A stretch of 22,390 nucleotides of DNA from a virus (IMGVR_UViG_3300028840_001640:1-22390); one strand, 5' to 3'; shown: positions 1 to 8,342, counted from the stretch's first letter. The notes: generated from the sequence alone by a model not told the origin. A program made the numbers and translations.

Positions 1-1330
1 AAATTTCTTCTAATTCTTTATCTTCACCATCCATACCAATACAAAGTTCCCAATTTGTATAAAATTGTTTAAATATAGAATTTATAGCTATATTTAAATA
101 TCTATAGTCTGGTTTGTACAACGGCATTAAAATACTTATCTTAGTTTTATGCTCTAATCTAACTTTCTCAGGAATAACAGTATTAGTAATGGGAACACTA
201 ACTTTACCAGTATTATTTAATGTATTTAAAACAACACCAGCTAAAGCATCACAATATCTACTAAAATTATTTCTAGTAATAACATCTCTATTTTTATCCT
301 GTTTAGACAACCAAAATTTTTTATCTTTGTTTAACGTTTTAGCTAGTTCAGCAAATTGCTCTGTTGTATTAGCATAATGAACTCTATCAACAAAAATCTC
401 TTTAAATACTGGCACATTAGAATAAACTATTGCCGGTGTATTCATATACAAAGCTTCTTCTATTGGCAAACCATAACCTTCAAAAGTAGTGGTGGCTAAT
501 AACATCTTAGAATTTTGTATAACTTTGAACTTCTCCTTCTCGTCCATATTATTATATAAATGTAATTCGACACCTTTTTCTCTGGCTAATTTTATCAATC
601 TATCAGAATGTTGTCCTAGATTATCCCAACCAATCATTGTTAAATGTCGTATGTTTGCTAATCCACAAATCTCAATAGCCATATCAGGACGTTTGTAATG
701 ACATAATCTAGAAATGAAACATGCTCCCTGACGAACTTCAAATGGAGTAATTTGCTTTACCTGATCAGCAATTATTTGATTAATGGCAGGATATAATACA
801 AGCTGATGTGTCTCTTCCTTAACTTTATAGTCTTTAAAATATTCTATTCCCCATTTTCTAGCCTCAATAGAAAGATAAACAATCCTATCTGCCTTTTTAG
901 CAGATATATTTACTCTTCTCATCTTATCTTCAATTGAAGTAAACTCTTCTAAAGGATTAACCCAAGCTTGTTTCATCCAATTAGGTGTATCATAAATAAA
1001 TAATATAAATGGAACTTTCTTCTGCTCCTTAAACCATCGTGCATACCCAGCACCTTCAAACTGAACACCAATAGCAATATCAGCCTTTACTTGCTTCAGT
1101 CTTTTGGCCCCACCATAATTTCTTCCATGAATTATCTCTATAGAATCATGTCCAGGAATATCTTTAAAATAATCATGATAAGAAGGAAAATATTCTGTGG
1201 AAAGAGTTACTTTAGCTCCTTCAGCAGCTAAAGCGTGTGTCATTAAATGAGCATACAGACGACCGCCTGTATGAAGTCCTGAATAATGTTTACAAAAAAC
1301 TACAACACTAATGTTATCCAAACGTCCCAT
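1..1330 (-). CDS. Two-domain glycosyltransferase (GT4-like then GT2-like), partial at window edge
   Basis: Translating the minus strand from the ATG at 1330 gives an open frame that runs off the left edge, so about 443 codons are visible and the C-terminus is missing. Residues 1 to about 370 look like a GT-B glycosyltransferase of family 4. There is an N-terminal Rossmann-like start (DNISVVVFCKHYSG), a GGR loop, a later ISRLCHYKRPD segment, and a TTFEGYGLPIEEAL motif matching the EX7E nucleotide-sugar site. From about residue 405 a second domain begins (ISILMPLYKPDYRYL, then FYTNWELCIGMDG), which resembles the start of a GT2 (GT-A) enzyme. It probably glycosylates a virion protein or a host surface polymer. 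The AAAGG ribosome site lies just upstream. It sits behind the capsid terminator, so it may have its own transcription or rely on read-through. Confidence 0.82.
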   Translation of the reverse strand, partial: MGRLDNISVVVFCKHYSGLHTGGRLYAHLMTHALAAEGAKVTLSTEYFPSYHDYFKDIPGHDSIEIIHGRNYGGAKRLKQVKADIAIGVQFEGAGYARWFKEQKKVPFILFIYDTPNWMKQAWVNPLEEFTSIEDKMRRVNISAKKADRIVYLSIEARKWGIEYFKDYKVKEETHQLVLYPAINQIIADQVKQITPFEVRQGACFISRLCHYKRPDMAIEICGLANIRHLTMIGWDNLGQHSDRLIKLAREKGVELHLYNNMDEKEKFKVIQNSKMLLATTTFEGYGLPIEEALYMNTPAIVYSNVPVFKEIFVDRVHYANTTEQFAELAKTLNKDKKFWLSKQDKNRDVITRNNFSRYCDALAGVVLNTLNNTGKVSVPITNTVIPEKVRLEHKTKISILMPLYKPDYRYLNIAINSIFKQFYTNWELCIGMDGEDKELEEI

Positions 1331-1344
1331 GTACGCAACCTTTC

Positions 1345-1381
1345 AAAAAATGGGGGAGGGGAGAATTCTCGCCCTCCCCCC
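1345..1381 (-). terminator. Rho-independent terminator after the capsid gene
   Basis: Read on the minus strand, a 9-bp GC-rich stem (GGGGGAGGG at 1372-1380 complemented by 1352-1360) encloses a short loop. It is followed by a run of six T (complement of 1345-1350). It lies 21 bases past the capsid stop codon and just before the glycosyltransferase start, so it should end most capsid-operon transcripts. Confidence 0.85.
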
Positions 1382-1401
1382 AATTAATTACCAAAATTAG
1401 A

Positions 1402-2358
1402 TTATGTACTTGCGTCTGTGCTTAAGCCGTAGATCTCGATGATCCCACCAGGATAACGGATAGAGAAAGCAATTCTTTCTGAAAGAACAATTCTACGTTG
1501 ATCAGATTCAATAACTTCCTCAGTCTTAACTTTAATCTTTCTACGATCACCAATTACTAGGTTATCTTTTGGGCAACAGAATGCATATCCATCTGTGCAT
1601 TGTCCACTTTCGATGATGTTAATACCGTAAACAGTAGTAACCCATCCAAGCTTAATAGTAGCTTGTGGACCGAACTTGTCGATTGTAACGATTTTATCGT
1701 CCTCACGAAGCTGCTTTGCACTAATTGGGTTCACAACCATAATTAGGTTAGATGCATATCTTCCGAATTTTCCAAGACCATATCTTGCTCTGTTAACTAA
1801 ACTTGTAGTCATGCTACCACTGTCAGCATTAATCTTTGTAGCAGCATCACCAGATTCAGCAAGTGCTAAAGCACCATCAAAAGCAAGTCTTGAGTCTTTT
1901 GTATACCAAGTATCTGCATCTGCGTCACCCTCAGTTTCAGTTGTGTCAGCATAATCACTATCACCCTGAATCATAGCCCTTTCTTCGGCAGTAGCCATCG
2001 CATCTACAAAATCTTCACGAACCACTTCCATCATGTTAGCAACAGCATCCTCAATAGCTTCCTCATTTACAAGCACTTGTGCAAAAAGTTTCTTTGCTGT
2101 AAGAGCCATAACACCACTAGATACACTTGTTTCAGGAGCAGTTGAACCCTCTGAAACGTAATAAACAGTAGTACCAGTAGAAACTCTAGGCACGTTGTAA
2201 ACAGCAGAAGGCATATTGATAGTACGGAAGTTTTGTCTCATGATGTTTTTTTCACGAAGATTCTTTATAAACTCTGCGGCCACTATCGTAGGGATAAAGT
2301 CAGAGACACCGCTAGAAGTAACAGCCTTTTCAATAAGCTCTCTTCTCAGTGTACTCAT
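1402..2358 (-). CDS. HK97-fold major capsid protein
   Basis: A 318-aa protein lying directly downstream of the protease/scaffold gene, the usual place for the major capsid protein. It starts MSTLRRELIEKAV. Its features fit HK97-type capsid proteins: an N-arm followed by hydrophobic beta segments, an internal stretch resembling the E-loop (YYVSEGSTAPETS), and a C-terminal run of strand motifs (RRIVLSERIAFSIRYPGGI). No long N-terminal delta domain precedes the capsid body, consistent with the separate acidic scaffold encoded by the gene before it. An AGGAG site precedes the ATG and a strong terminator follows. The function rests on synteny plus fold-like features; no residue-level match can be proved here. 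Confidence 0.85.
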   Translation of the reverse strand: MSTLRRELIEKAVTSSGVSDFIPTIVAAEFIKNLREKNIMRQNFRTINMPSAVYNVPRVSTGTTVYYVSEGSTAPETSVSSGVMALTAKKLFAQVLVNEEAIEDAVANMMEVVREDFVDAMATAEERAMIQGDSDYADTTETEGDADADTWYTKDSRLAFDGALALAESGDAATKINADSGSMTTSLVNRARYGLGKFGRYASNLIMVVNPISAKQLREDDKIVTIDKFGPQATIKLGWVTTVYGINIIESGQCTDGYAFCCPKDNLVIGDRRKIKVKTEEVIESDQRRIVLSERIAFSIRYPGGIIEIYGLSTDAST

Positions 2359-2469
2359 ATGCCACTCCTATCTATTATGCGCTTCCTACAAGTTTCCGCT
2401 CAGTTTGATGGCTGTTGCTTCCACTTATATTCAGCTTCCTTAAATAAGAAAATATCAGATCAAGTCTGA

Positions 2470-2943
2470 TTATCTTCTTCTTAAAACACCAGCTAACCAA
2501 CTATCTAAAGCTCTCTTTTTATCATCTTCGTCACCAGAATTCATGATGTCCTCTAAAGATTCACCGTCTTTAGGATGTTCAGCTTCCTTAATGCCCTTCG
2601 CTTCTTTTGCTTTTTTCTTAGGCATTTTTTCTTCTATAATTGAAGTAATCTTAGCTTCAAGAATAGGAAGAAGTTTAGTTTCCACTTTTTCAACGATTTC
2701 ATCAACTAGATCCTCAACTAAGTCGGGATCAATATCTTCGTCCTCTTCAGCTTCATCCTCTTCTTCCTCTTCCTCAACTTCATCTTCAATTTTTGCATCC
2801 TTTTCAGGCTCATCAGTAGATTCCTCTTCTTCAGTAACTTCAGATTCTTCTTCTTCTAAATCTTTTGTTTCTTCTTCATCAGAAGAGGTTTCCACAACCT
2901 CTTCTTCAGTAGCTTCCACATCTTTTGTTACTTCATTAGTCAT
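2470..2943 (-). CDS. Nested in-frame scaffold protein (internal start)
   Basis: Inside the protease gene, codon 195 is an ATG preceded by a near-perfect ribosome site, AGGAGGT (complement of 2948-2954), four bases upstream. Initiation there would give a 157-aa acidic protein starting MTNEVTKDVEATEEE and containing only the scaffold region. Nested in-frame scaffolds are known from phage lambda (C/Nu3) and relatives. The Shine-Dalgarno match is as strong as that of independent genes in this window and is not forced by the encoded residues KQEVDM. This is an inference; separate expression is not shown by sequence alone. Confidence 0.6.
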   Translation of the reverse strand: MTNEVTKDVEATEEEVVETSSDEEETKDLEEEESEVTEEEESTDEPEKDAKIEDEVEEEEEEDEAEEDEDIDPDLVEDLVDEIVEKVETKLLPILEAKITSIIEEKMPKKKAKEAKGIKEAEHPKDGESLEDIMNSGDEDDKKRALDSWLAGVLRRR

Positions 2944-3525
2944 ATCTACCTCCTGTTTGATTTCTTCTTCTTGAGCCTCTTCCACCGATTTCTCAGTCAG
3001 ATCTTCTAAATCAACAACATCTAAAGCTTTTCCAACATAAAAACCAGTAGTTTTAGCATAAGGATTAGCTGGAAGTGAAACTAAACTTACTTCCACTAAT
3101 TCTAATCTGCGAATCTCTCTAACCATCTGATTCACTTCTTTATCAAAAAATTTAACTGCTTTAACAATAAATCCACCTATTGAAAAAGAGTTGATTACGC
3201 CCTCTTTAACCCATTCCCAAACTTTCTCAGCTTGTTTAGAAATGAAAGCGGTAATTTTTAATCCTCTAGCATCTACTTCTGCATTAACTACTCTTCCAGT
3301 AGGACTATTTGAGTCATGATTAAATAGTAAAATTCCATAATTATTAACTAAATTATCTTTAGCTCCTCTAAGAGCATCTAAAGTTATTCTATCTGAACGA
3401 GAATCAATATCAGCAGTAGATGCATATCCTTCAACATACCATTTACCATCAGATCCTTCATAATGTCTAGTAATACCTAAATATCCTAGTTCCGTGGTAT
3501 GTTTATTACTTTTAATTTTCTCCAT
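2470..3525 (-). CDS. HK97/U35-type prohead protease with acidic scaffold tail
   Basis: A 351-aa protein with two parts. Residues 1 to about 165 match the HK97 gp4-type (U35) prohead protease: VEGYASTADIDSRSDRI near residue 31, LLFNHD with the likely catalytic His70, NSFSIGG with the likely Ser115, and the family signature ELVEVSLVSLPANPYA near 142-156. From about 175 to 305 it is extremely rich in Glu and Asp, then becomes basic. This is typical of an internal scaffold that is removed when the prohead matures. A second strong ribosome site occurs inside the gene in front of Met195 (separate entry). The gene follows a TTGACA/TAATAT promoter and a 14-bp palindrome, so transcription of protease and capsid can be reinforced independently of the terminase genes. 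Confidence 0.9.
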   Translation of the reverse strand: MEKIKSNKHTTELGYLGITRHYEGSDGKWYVEGYASTADIDSRSDRITLDALRGAKDNLVNNYGILLFNHDSNSPTGRVVNAEVDARGLKITAFISKQAEKVWEWVKEGVINSFSIGGFIVKAVKFFDKEVNQMVREIRRLELVEVSLVSLPANPYAKTTGFYVGKALDVVDLEDLTEKSVEEAQEEEIKQEVDMTNEVTKDVEATEEEVVETSSDEEETKDLEEEESEVTEEEESTDEPEKDAKIEDEVEEEEEEDEAEEDEDIDPDLVEDLVDEIVEKVETKLLPILEAKITSIIEEKMPKKKAKEAKGIKEAEHPKDGESLEDIMNSGDEDDKKRALDSWLAGVLRRR

Positions 3526-3535
3526 AGACTTCTCC

Positions 3536-3549
3536 TTACAACGTTGTAA
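3536..3549. promoter_or_regulatory. 14-bp perfect palindrome in the protease leader (possible operator)
   Basis: TTACAACGTTGTAA is a perfect inverted repeat. It sits between the -10 element of the minus-strand promoter and the ribosome binding site of the protease gene, roughly where the first transcribed bases would be. A repressor binding here would block the promoter, and the RNA copy would be too short to form a stable hairpin. The regulator is unknown. Confidence 0.4.
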
Positions 3550-3559
3550 CGTTTCACTT

Positions 3560-3589
3560 ATATTATCAAGATATTATAAATTTTGTCAA
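3560..3589 (-). promoter_or_regulatory. Sigma70-type promoter for protease and capsid genes
   Basis: On the minus strand a consensus -35 TTGACA (complement of 3584-3589) is followed after 18 bases by TAATAT (complement of 3560-3565), or after 17 bases by ATAATA. It points at the protease gene and lies in the only clear gap of the head operon. Confidence 0.65.
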
Positions 3590-3594
3590 TATAC

Positions 3595-4575
3595 CTAAAT
3601 ATTTTTCAATCTTTTAAATTCTATTTCAGCCATTAAATCCCACCAATTTTCTAAATTTTTAAAATTCTTCCTAATTTCTGGGGCTATTATAACCGGAGTA
3701 TTAAAAACAGTTTCAATAGAGTTTAGGGTAGTGATAACACTATTTTTCGATTTATTAGTAGTCCATTCCAACAATATTGATATTAATCTACGATATATTG
3801 ATTCATATATCTGCTGGCTTAACTCATTATAATCTATTGAGTTAAATATATTGTTACAATAAGAAAATAAATCTAATAAAATACCAGATAAACTATGCAA
3901 CTTCCAAAAACTTACAGCTTTATAAAACGGATATATTTCATCATCTTTAAGAGAAACAGGAAAAGTAGGCCACTCAAGCATATACTCATCTGGAAATACA
4001 GATTTAATAGTTTTGCATCTTTTTTCATATCCTTTTTTAAGAATTTTAGTTGGGCTTAATTTAGATAGATTATAAGAAAGTTCAATTGTAAACATCTTAA
4101 AGCAACTATCAGACCATTTTTTTAATTTATCAGCAGTTTCTAATACTATAATTTTATCTTTTAAATCTTCTAATTTTAAACTAGTTAATTTAACATCCAA
4201 AATTTCATTATACTTATATATATTTTCATCAATAATAATTCTAAAATTCTTATTAAACACACCATGCAAAATATCTAATAAATTAAGTATTTTACTATTA
4301 GTAATTATATTTCCCACTCTGTAAAAATATAAAATATCAACAACCTTTAAAATAATACACCAACAATTATCATATTTATATCCATTATAATCAAATAAAT
4401 AACGTATTGGATTCCTAGTTCGAGTAGATCCTAATAGAATGTCAAATGTTTGAGGATTCACAGCAATAAGATCTGGTTCAATGTTATAAGTTGCAGACCA
4501 AGATCCATTATCAAATAAATCTGTACCTCTAAGTATAAGTTTATTATCATCACTTAGATTATTATTAAGAATCAT
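3595..4575 (-). CDS. Unknown protein between portal and protease
   Basis: A 326-aa protein that I do not recognise. It is rich in Ile, Leu, Asn and Lys and has no signal peptide, clear membrane segment or metal motif. The pattern looks mostly alpha-helical. Aromatic residues recur (for example DNCWCIILKVVDILYFYRV and NLENWWDLMAEIEF). Its start overlaps the end of the portal gene by 11 bases with only a weak AAGAGA ribosome site, so it is probably translationally coupled to the portal. The position between portal and prohead protease suggests a virion or head-assembly role, but its base composition is more AT-rich than its neighbours, so it could equally be an inserted moron gene. It ends just before the protease promoter. 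Confidence 0.75.
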   Translation of the reverse strand: MILNNNLSDDNKLILRGTDLFDNGSWSATYNIEPDLIAVNPQTFDILLGSTRTRNPIRYLFDYNGYKYDNCWCIILKVVDILYFYRVGNIITNSKILNLLDILHGVFNKNFRIIIDENIYKYNEILDVKLTSLKLEDLKDKIIVLETADKLKKWSDSCFKMFTIELSYNLSKLSPTKILKKGYEKRCKTIKSVFPDEYMLEWPTFPVSLKDDEIYPFYKAVSFWKLHSLSGILLDLFSYCNNIFNSIDYNELSQQIYESIYRRLISILLEWTTNKSKNSVITTLNSIETVFNTPVIIAPEIRKNFKNLENWWDLMAEIEFKRLKNI

Positions 4576-5929
4576 TAATATCGTCTCTTAAAATAGTTTC
4601 AAGAATATTTGAATAATCTTTATCTTCATATGATCCTGGCTTTCTTTCTTCTGGATCACTAATCCGCGATGGAGTTTCAGCATCAGGCCCAGGTTTTGTT
4701 CCTTTGAATCTATTACTAAGAGGACGCTCTCCCCAAGGAACAGGAGGAAGCCCACGTCTTGCTCGTATCTCATTAATTTTTAAAATACCAGCATTAGCTT
4801 CATTAACATCAATTTCAGATTGAGTAATTATGTCCATTCTTTCCATATCAATAGGTTCAATAATTACATCATTATACCCAAATCCTGCTTTAACTATCTC
4901 AGTTGTATAATGATAACACTCTAATTTAATAATAGGCTTTAATGCTCTATCTATATAAGCTTGAGTTTGTTGTACTGAATTCAATCGTCCAGTACCAGGA
5001 TCACGAATCCCCATAATCAATGGCTGCATACCATATGCCCCCATCATCTTTTGTAAAATGTGTCTTTGATAATCCATAAACTCCATATCTTTATTAGACT
5101 CAGCCATTCTTGTAAATTTAGATTCTTTGTTTGTTAAAAGAAGCTTATGAGGTTTTCCTTTAATTGTAGATTCCCACCTAGCTCTAATAGCATTTAATTC
5201 ATTTTTTCCCATTCCTAAAAATTGCATAATACCAGAAACTTCTCCATAATTTAAAAAGAAATTACCATTATGCAATGCAGCTAGAATATCACAAGCAATA
5301 CTAACAGCCAGTGTTGCTACCCTACTTAAACCATAAACACTATGCGCTGTTGGGCAAGCAATTAGGAATACTATTTCTCTCTGATTGAACTTAGCTTTCA
5401 ATTTACCTCTATGATAAAGATAATATGCTTCAGAAGGATCTATAAAATTTCCTTTTTCGTCAGTATTCTTTCTTATCCATTTGGCTGAAGTAGCATAAAG
5501 TTCCATAGGAGTTTCGTCGTACTCATCATATACAACTTCTATACATCCACTATCCATAATTAATAAATCTCGCAGCATAGCCGCTCTAATAGAAGAAAGA
5601 TTTTCATCTCTCTTATTTGGGTTATCTAAAAGTTCTTGAACTTCTCTAACCCTGTCTAAAGTCTTAGATGAAGGCTCTTCCGCTTTATTTCTAGGAGCAG
5701 CACGAAGTTGTATTGAAGAAACATCTGTAACTATACGATCTATAATGTTTCTAAGAGACTCACATTTTTGATATAAATTCCACATTTCAGTAATATCTAT
5801 AATATCATCTCTAGGAGTTCCTACATCACCAGTTCTGTCACTCACATCTAGAACATTTCCAGTAGTGTCTTTAGAAAGTCTATTTAATGTATTAGAAAAT
5901 ACATCTTTAATTGTTTTAAATATTGTCAT
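4565..5929 (-). CDS. Phage portal protein (HK97-like)
   Basis: A 454-aa protein, the usual length for an HK97-type portal, lying 9 bases after the terminase stop codon and preceded by AGGAG. The portal forms the dodecameric ring at the capsid vertex through which DNA is packaged. Features seen: an N-terminal region entering ITEMWNLYQKCESLRNIIDRIVTD, the IQLRA segment that follows it, GSGCIEVVYDE-like strand residues (DSGCIEVVYDEYDETP), a central HGNFFLNYGEVSGIMQF, and a late clip/wing region with QTQAYIDRALKPII. The C-terminus is Pro-rich and charged (RRGLPPVPWGERP, then KPGPDAETPSRI), as often found in portals and next to fused head-morphogenesis domains. The assignment comes from family resemblance plus position between terminase and protease. 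Confidence 0.9.
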   Translation of the reverse strand: MTIFKTIKDVFSNTLNRLSKDTTGNVLDVSDRTGDVGTPRDDIIDITEMWNLYQKCESLRNIIDRIVTDVSSIQLRAAPRNKAEEPSSKTLDRVREVQELLDNPNKRDENLSSIRAAMLRDLLIMDSGCIEVVYDEYDETPMELYATSAKWIRKNTDEKGNFIDPSEAYYLYHRGKLKAKFNQREIVFLIACPTAHSVYGLSRVATLAVSIACDILAALHNGNFFLNYGEVSGIMQFLGMGKNELNAIRARWESTIKGKPHKLLLTNKESKFTRMAESNKDMEFMDYQRHILQKMMGAYGMQPLIMGIRDPGTGRLNSVQQTQAYIDRALKPIIKLECYHYTTEIVKAGFGYNDVIIEPIDMERMDIITQSEIDVNEANAGILKINEIRARRGLPPVPWGERPLSNRFKGTKPGPDAETPSRISDPEERKPGSYEDKDYSNILETILRDDINDS

Positions 5930-5938
5930 TATCTACTC

Positions 5939-7477
5939 CTAATATATTGCATATACACTAGACCCCATATCTGCTTCTAGTATAGCAGATCCTACTGCTC
6001 CTGCAACTGCATCCCACAAGTCTTTACTGCCTCCTGGCATATGATCTATTTTTGTTCCTCTCACTAATCTTAATGTTTTTGCTTCCTTAATAAATATCGG
6101 ATGTGGAAAATATTTAACTCTTTTTTCCATAATTGCCTCTTTTAATGTGTCATGATATTCTGAAGTTCTATCAATGCCTATTAAGTCCACAGTAAATCCC
6201 TCATCTTCAAGTAATTGTTGACTATCTATAGATTGCCATCTATCAAAAGTTACTTTTTCAATTGGGAATCCTAAAGTATCTCGTAAATATATAATTCTAT
6301 TCCTAACTTCAGAAAATTTAATGGCTCCTTGTGGTGGGGCTTCCCAAACATCCATTAAATCAACTTTAACAATAGGTCTAGGATTGTTTGGATCATCTAA
6401 TTCTCCATCTACATGAACCATAGCTAATGCGCATTTATCGTGAACAGCACCTAAGTCAACATGAATATAATAACTTGCACCAGGTTTAGGTTTGAAATCT
6501 TTATGAAAACTACCATCACTATTTGTTGGATTTACAATAGAGCGATCTGCATTTCTTACTAATATATCTGGATCTCCAAAATAAGGATTATCAGCAGTAG
6601 GAGGTCTAGCACCATAATCTCTCCAGGCTACTTCAGGATTACGTCTAAAATCTTCTTTTAAACTTTCAAAAGTAACTTTAGGACTCTTCTTCCATGTAGG
6701 AGCACATTCAGCATAAACAGTTTTGTTGCCCTCATCCATTTCATATTTTAAATCTTTGTATTTTCGCATACCAAAATCATCTTCCCAAAGAGGAGAAGAG
6801 ATTGCTATTGTTTTATAATAATCTGGAAATCTGGTTCTACCACTAGTTTCCAACGCGTTCCAAATTCTTTCACCGATAGGTTTATCATCTCTATCCATGA
6901 ACTTACACGCCTCATCTAAAATACCACCTAAAATATGAAAACCATGCCACCCATATGCTCTACTATTCCCGCACATAACATAAAGATTTTTAGGAAATAC
7001 AATTTCTGTTGTAAACGGTTCATAATTTACTTCTTGAAACCAGGGGCTATTTCTAAGTCTTGCAACTATTCCTGCAAATACAACATTCTCAGCTTGGTAT
7101 CTGTTAGTAGCCATATTAATGAAAAAAACACGCTCATCAGGTGCTAATCCATAATAAGTTTGAGGATTATCTAAACATAACGCTAAATAAACCAATCGTG
7201 CTTGGAGACACGAAACTACAAAAGATTTACCACTACCCATCCCCCAAATCAAAGCTGCTTGGCGAACACTAGATTTATCTAAATTAATTACAGCTTCTAT
7301 AGAGGAAGGCCAAATAATTCCTTTTAAGTTCATATATTTCTTACTTAAAAGGAATTCTTCGGTCTTAACAGGTTTTTGTTGCCAATATTTAGAGCTAGAA
7401 GGTTTAACAATTATTTCATCTAATCCAGCCCACATATTCTCAACATTACTTTTGTTTTTCTTTTGAAAATTTACCAC
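5939..7477 (-). CDS. Terminase large subunit (packaging ATPase and nuclease)
   Basis: A 512-aa protein with both terminase domains. ATPase: a Walker A-type GMGSGKS at about 79-85 and a Walker B HILGGILDEA with Asp188-Glu189. Nuclease (RNase H-like): YYIHVDLGAVHDKCALAMV with acidic Asp341, VTFDRWQS with Asp412, and KDLWDAVAGAV with Asp486/Asp489. It cuts concatemeric DNA and pumps it through the portal encoded next door. The reading frame begins with a GTG codon (RC at 7475-7477) behind a GAGGT site; the next Met is at residue 15, inside the overlap with the preceding gene, so GTG is the better choice. The start overlaps the upstream 131-aa gene by 32 bases, suggesting coupled translation. No small terminase subunit is obvious nearby. 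Confidence 0.95.
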   Translation of the reverse strand: MVNFQKKNKSNVENMWAGLDEIIVKPSSSKYWQQKPVKTEEFLLSKKYMNLKGIIWPSSIEAVINLDKSSVRQAALIWGMGSGKSFVVSCLQARLVYLALCLDNPQTYYGLAPDERVFFINMATNRYQAENVVFAGIVARLRNSPWFQEVNYEPFTTEIVFPKNLYVMCGNSRAYGWHGFHILGGILDEACKFMDRDDKPIGERIWNALETSGRTRFPDYYKTIAISSPLWEDDFGMRKYKDLKYEMDEGNKTVYAECAPTWKKSPKVTFESLKEDFRRNPEVAWRDYGARPPTADNPYFGDPDILVRNADRSIVNPTNSDGSFHKDFKPKPGASYYIHVDLGAVHDKCALAMVHVDGELDDPNNPRPIVKVDLMDVWEAPPQGAIKFSEVRNRIIYLRDTLGFPIEKVTFDRWQSIDSQQLLEDEGFTVDLIGIDRTSEYHDTLKEAIMEKRVKYFPHPIFIKEAKTLRLVRGTKIDHMPGGSKDLWDAVAGAVGSAILEADMGSSVYAIY

Positions 7478-7841
7478 AATCCACTACCTCATCTCCAATA
7501 ACCAACCATAAATTAAGTGAATCTAATTCCTTTGGAACATTATAAATCTTTGCAACTAAAGTAAGGCTATCTTTCACAATTTCCAACCTAATAGTTCCAT
7601 ATACTTGAGGACATTCTTCTGTGCCATCAAAATACCCAGAATATGTCATCCAGAATGAACCTCCAGCAATAGGAAGATCTCCTGACATTACTGCAATAGA
7701 TTTTAAATCTAAATAAGATTTTTCTGTCCCAAGAAAATTTGCTCTAGAAGTCTTTTTTTCAATCTTTCCATTATAAATATTTTTCTCTTCTTCTTCTTCA
7801 GGTTGGGGATCTAAAAAAATAAATTTAGCGATATCTATCAT
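7446..7841 (-). CDS. Unknown small protein upstream of terminase
   Basis: A 131-aa protein with an AAAGGAG ribosome site, overlapping the terminase start by 32 bases. Residues 14-30 are Glu/Lys-rich (PQPEEEEEKNIYNGK). The C-terminal two thirds read as alternating beta strands (GSFWMTYSGYFDG, IRLEIVKDSLTLVAKIY, LNLWLVIGDEVVDCG), which would suit a small beta-sandwich or barrel. I do not recognise the family. The place just before the large terminase is where a small terminase subunit is often found, but I see no helix-turn-helix and would not call it one. It may be a small virion or decoration protein. Confidence 0.75.
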   Translation of the reverse strand: MIDIAKFIFLDPQPEEEEEKNIYNGKIEKKTSRANFLGTEKSYLDLKSIAVMSGDLPIAGGSFWMTYSGYFDGTEECPQVYGTIRLEIVKDSLTLVAKIYNVPKELDSLNLWLVIGDEVVDCGKFSKEKQK

Positions 7842-7852
7842 TATCTTCTCCT

Positions 7853-8146
7853 TTAATTCCCTTTAGCTGGCTCGAAACGGCCTTTATGTCTTTTACAATG
7901 TGATCTAGCCTCTTTAACTTTCCAACTAACTTTAGGATATCTATATGCTTGAGTTGTTGTAGTATTCTTACCCTTTAATTTTCCAATAATTATATGAAGC
8001 CTTCCATTTTTTATTCTTCCAAAACTTTTCTTCTGAAATGCGCTTGGAGGCCGAATTCGACACGCGTGTTCGTTAGGATACGGTTTTAAAATCTCCGGTA
8101 GAAGCATCCAAACTATCGTTTCCAGAAATTTGTTTAATTTTTTCAT
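7853..8146 (-). CDS. Small basic conserved phage protein (HACRIR motif)
   Basis: A 97-aa, strongly basic protein preceded by GAGGAG. The part from residue 26 reads NEHACRIRPPSAFQKKSF, then GRLHIIIGKLKG, then QAYRYPKVSWKVKEARSHC and a final GRFEPA. This pattern (EHA-C-R-R, a GKLKG strand, YPK, W.V.EAR.HC, F.PA) resembles a short module I recall as recurring in phage head-gene regions, either as a free protein or attached to capsid-maturation proteins. That memory of the family is not a database match. Its first 74 bases overlap the end of the zinc-ribbon gene in another frame, yet both genes have their own good ribosome sites. The role is unknown; a head-assembly or nucleic-acid-associated function is possible given the charge. 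Confidence 0.75.
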   Translation of the reverse strand: MKKLNKFLETIVWMLLPEILKPYPNEHACRIRPPSAFQKKSFGRIKNGRLHIIIGKLKGKNTTTTQAYRYPKVSWKVKEARSHCKRHKGRFEPAKGN

Positions 8147-8342
8147 TCCGCTCTCCTCTATCTGCTAATTTTCTAACACAATTAGCACAAATAATATGAC
8201 CTAAAATTTCACCTTTAAAAACATCTGGATTAATTTCTTTGCTACAAATTTCACAATGTATAATTTTTATAGTATGAATTTTCTTGCTGCCGCTACTCAT
8301 AACAAATGCATTAATAATATCTTTTTCTGATAACCCAATCAT
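8073..8342 (-). CDS. Small zinc-ribbon protein
   Basis: An 89-aa protein starting MIGLSEKDIINAF, with an AAGGAG site at the proper distance. The central region has two Cys pairs, CEIC and CANC, separated by about 20 residues with a HII strand between them, typical of a treble-clef or zinc-ribbon knuckle. The C-terminus (RKLADRGERNEKIKQIS) is basic then polar. The last 74 bases overlap the next gene in a different frame. The stop of the adhesin gene lies directly upstream, so these genes belong to one operon. No specific function is assigned; such small zinc proteins in phages often bind nucleic acid or host proteins. Confidence 0.7.
   Translation of the reverse strand: MIGLSEKDIINAFVMSSGSKKIHTIKIIHCEICSKEINPDVFKGEILGHIICANCVRKLADRGERNEKIKQISGNDSLDASTGDFKTVS

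Noticed and set aside
114-698. Plus-strand open frames of 87 and 69 aa
   Set aside because: They are antisense to the glycosyltransferase, which is open across the whole region and has recognisable motifs.
2543-2974. Ser-rich 143-aa plus-strand open frame
   Set aside because: It is the antisense of the Glu-rich scaffold region (GAA/GAG read as TTC/CTC-type codons in shifted frame), with no ribosome site.
7446-7841. Small terminase subunit
   Set aside because: The position fits, but the protein looks beta-rich and shows no DNA-binding helix-turn-helix.
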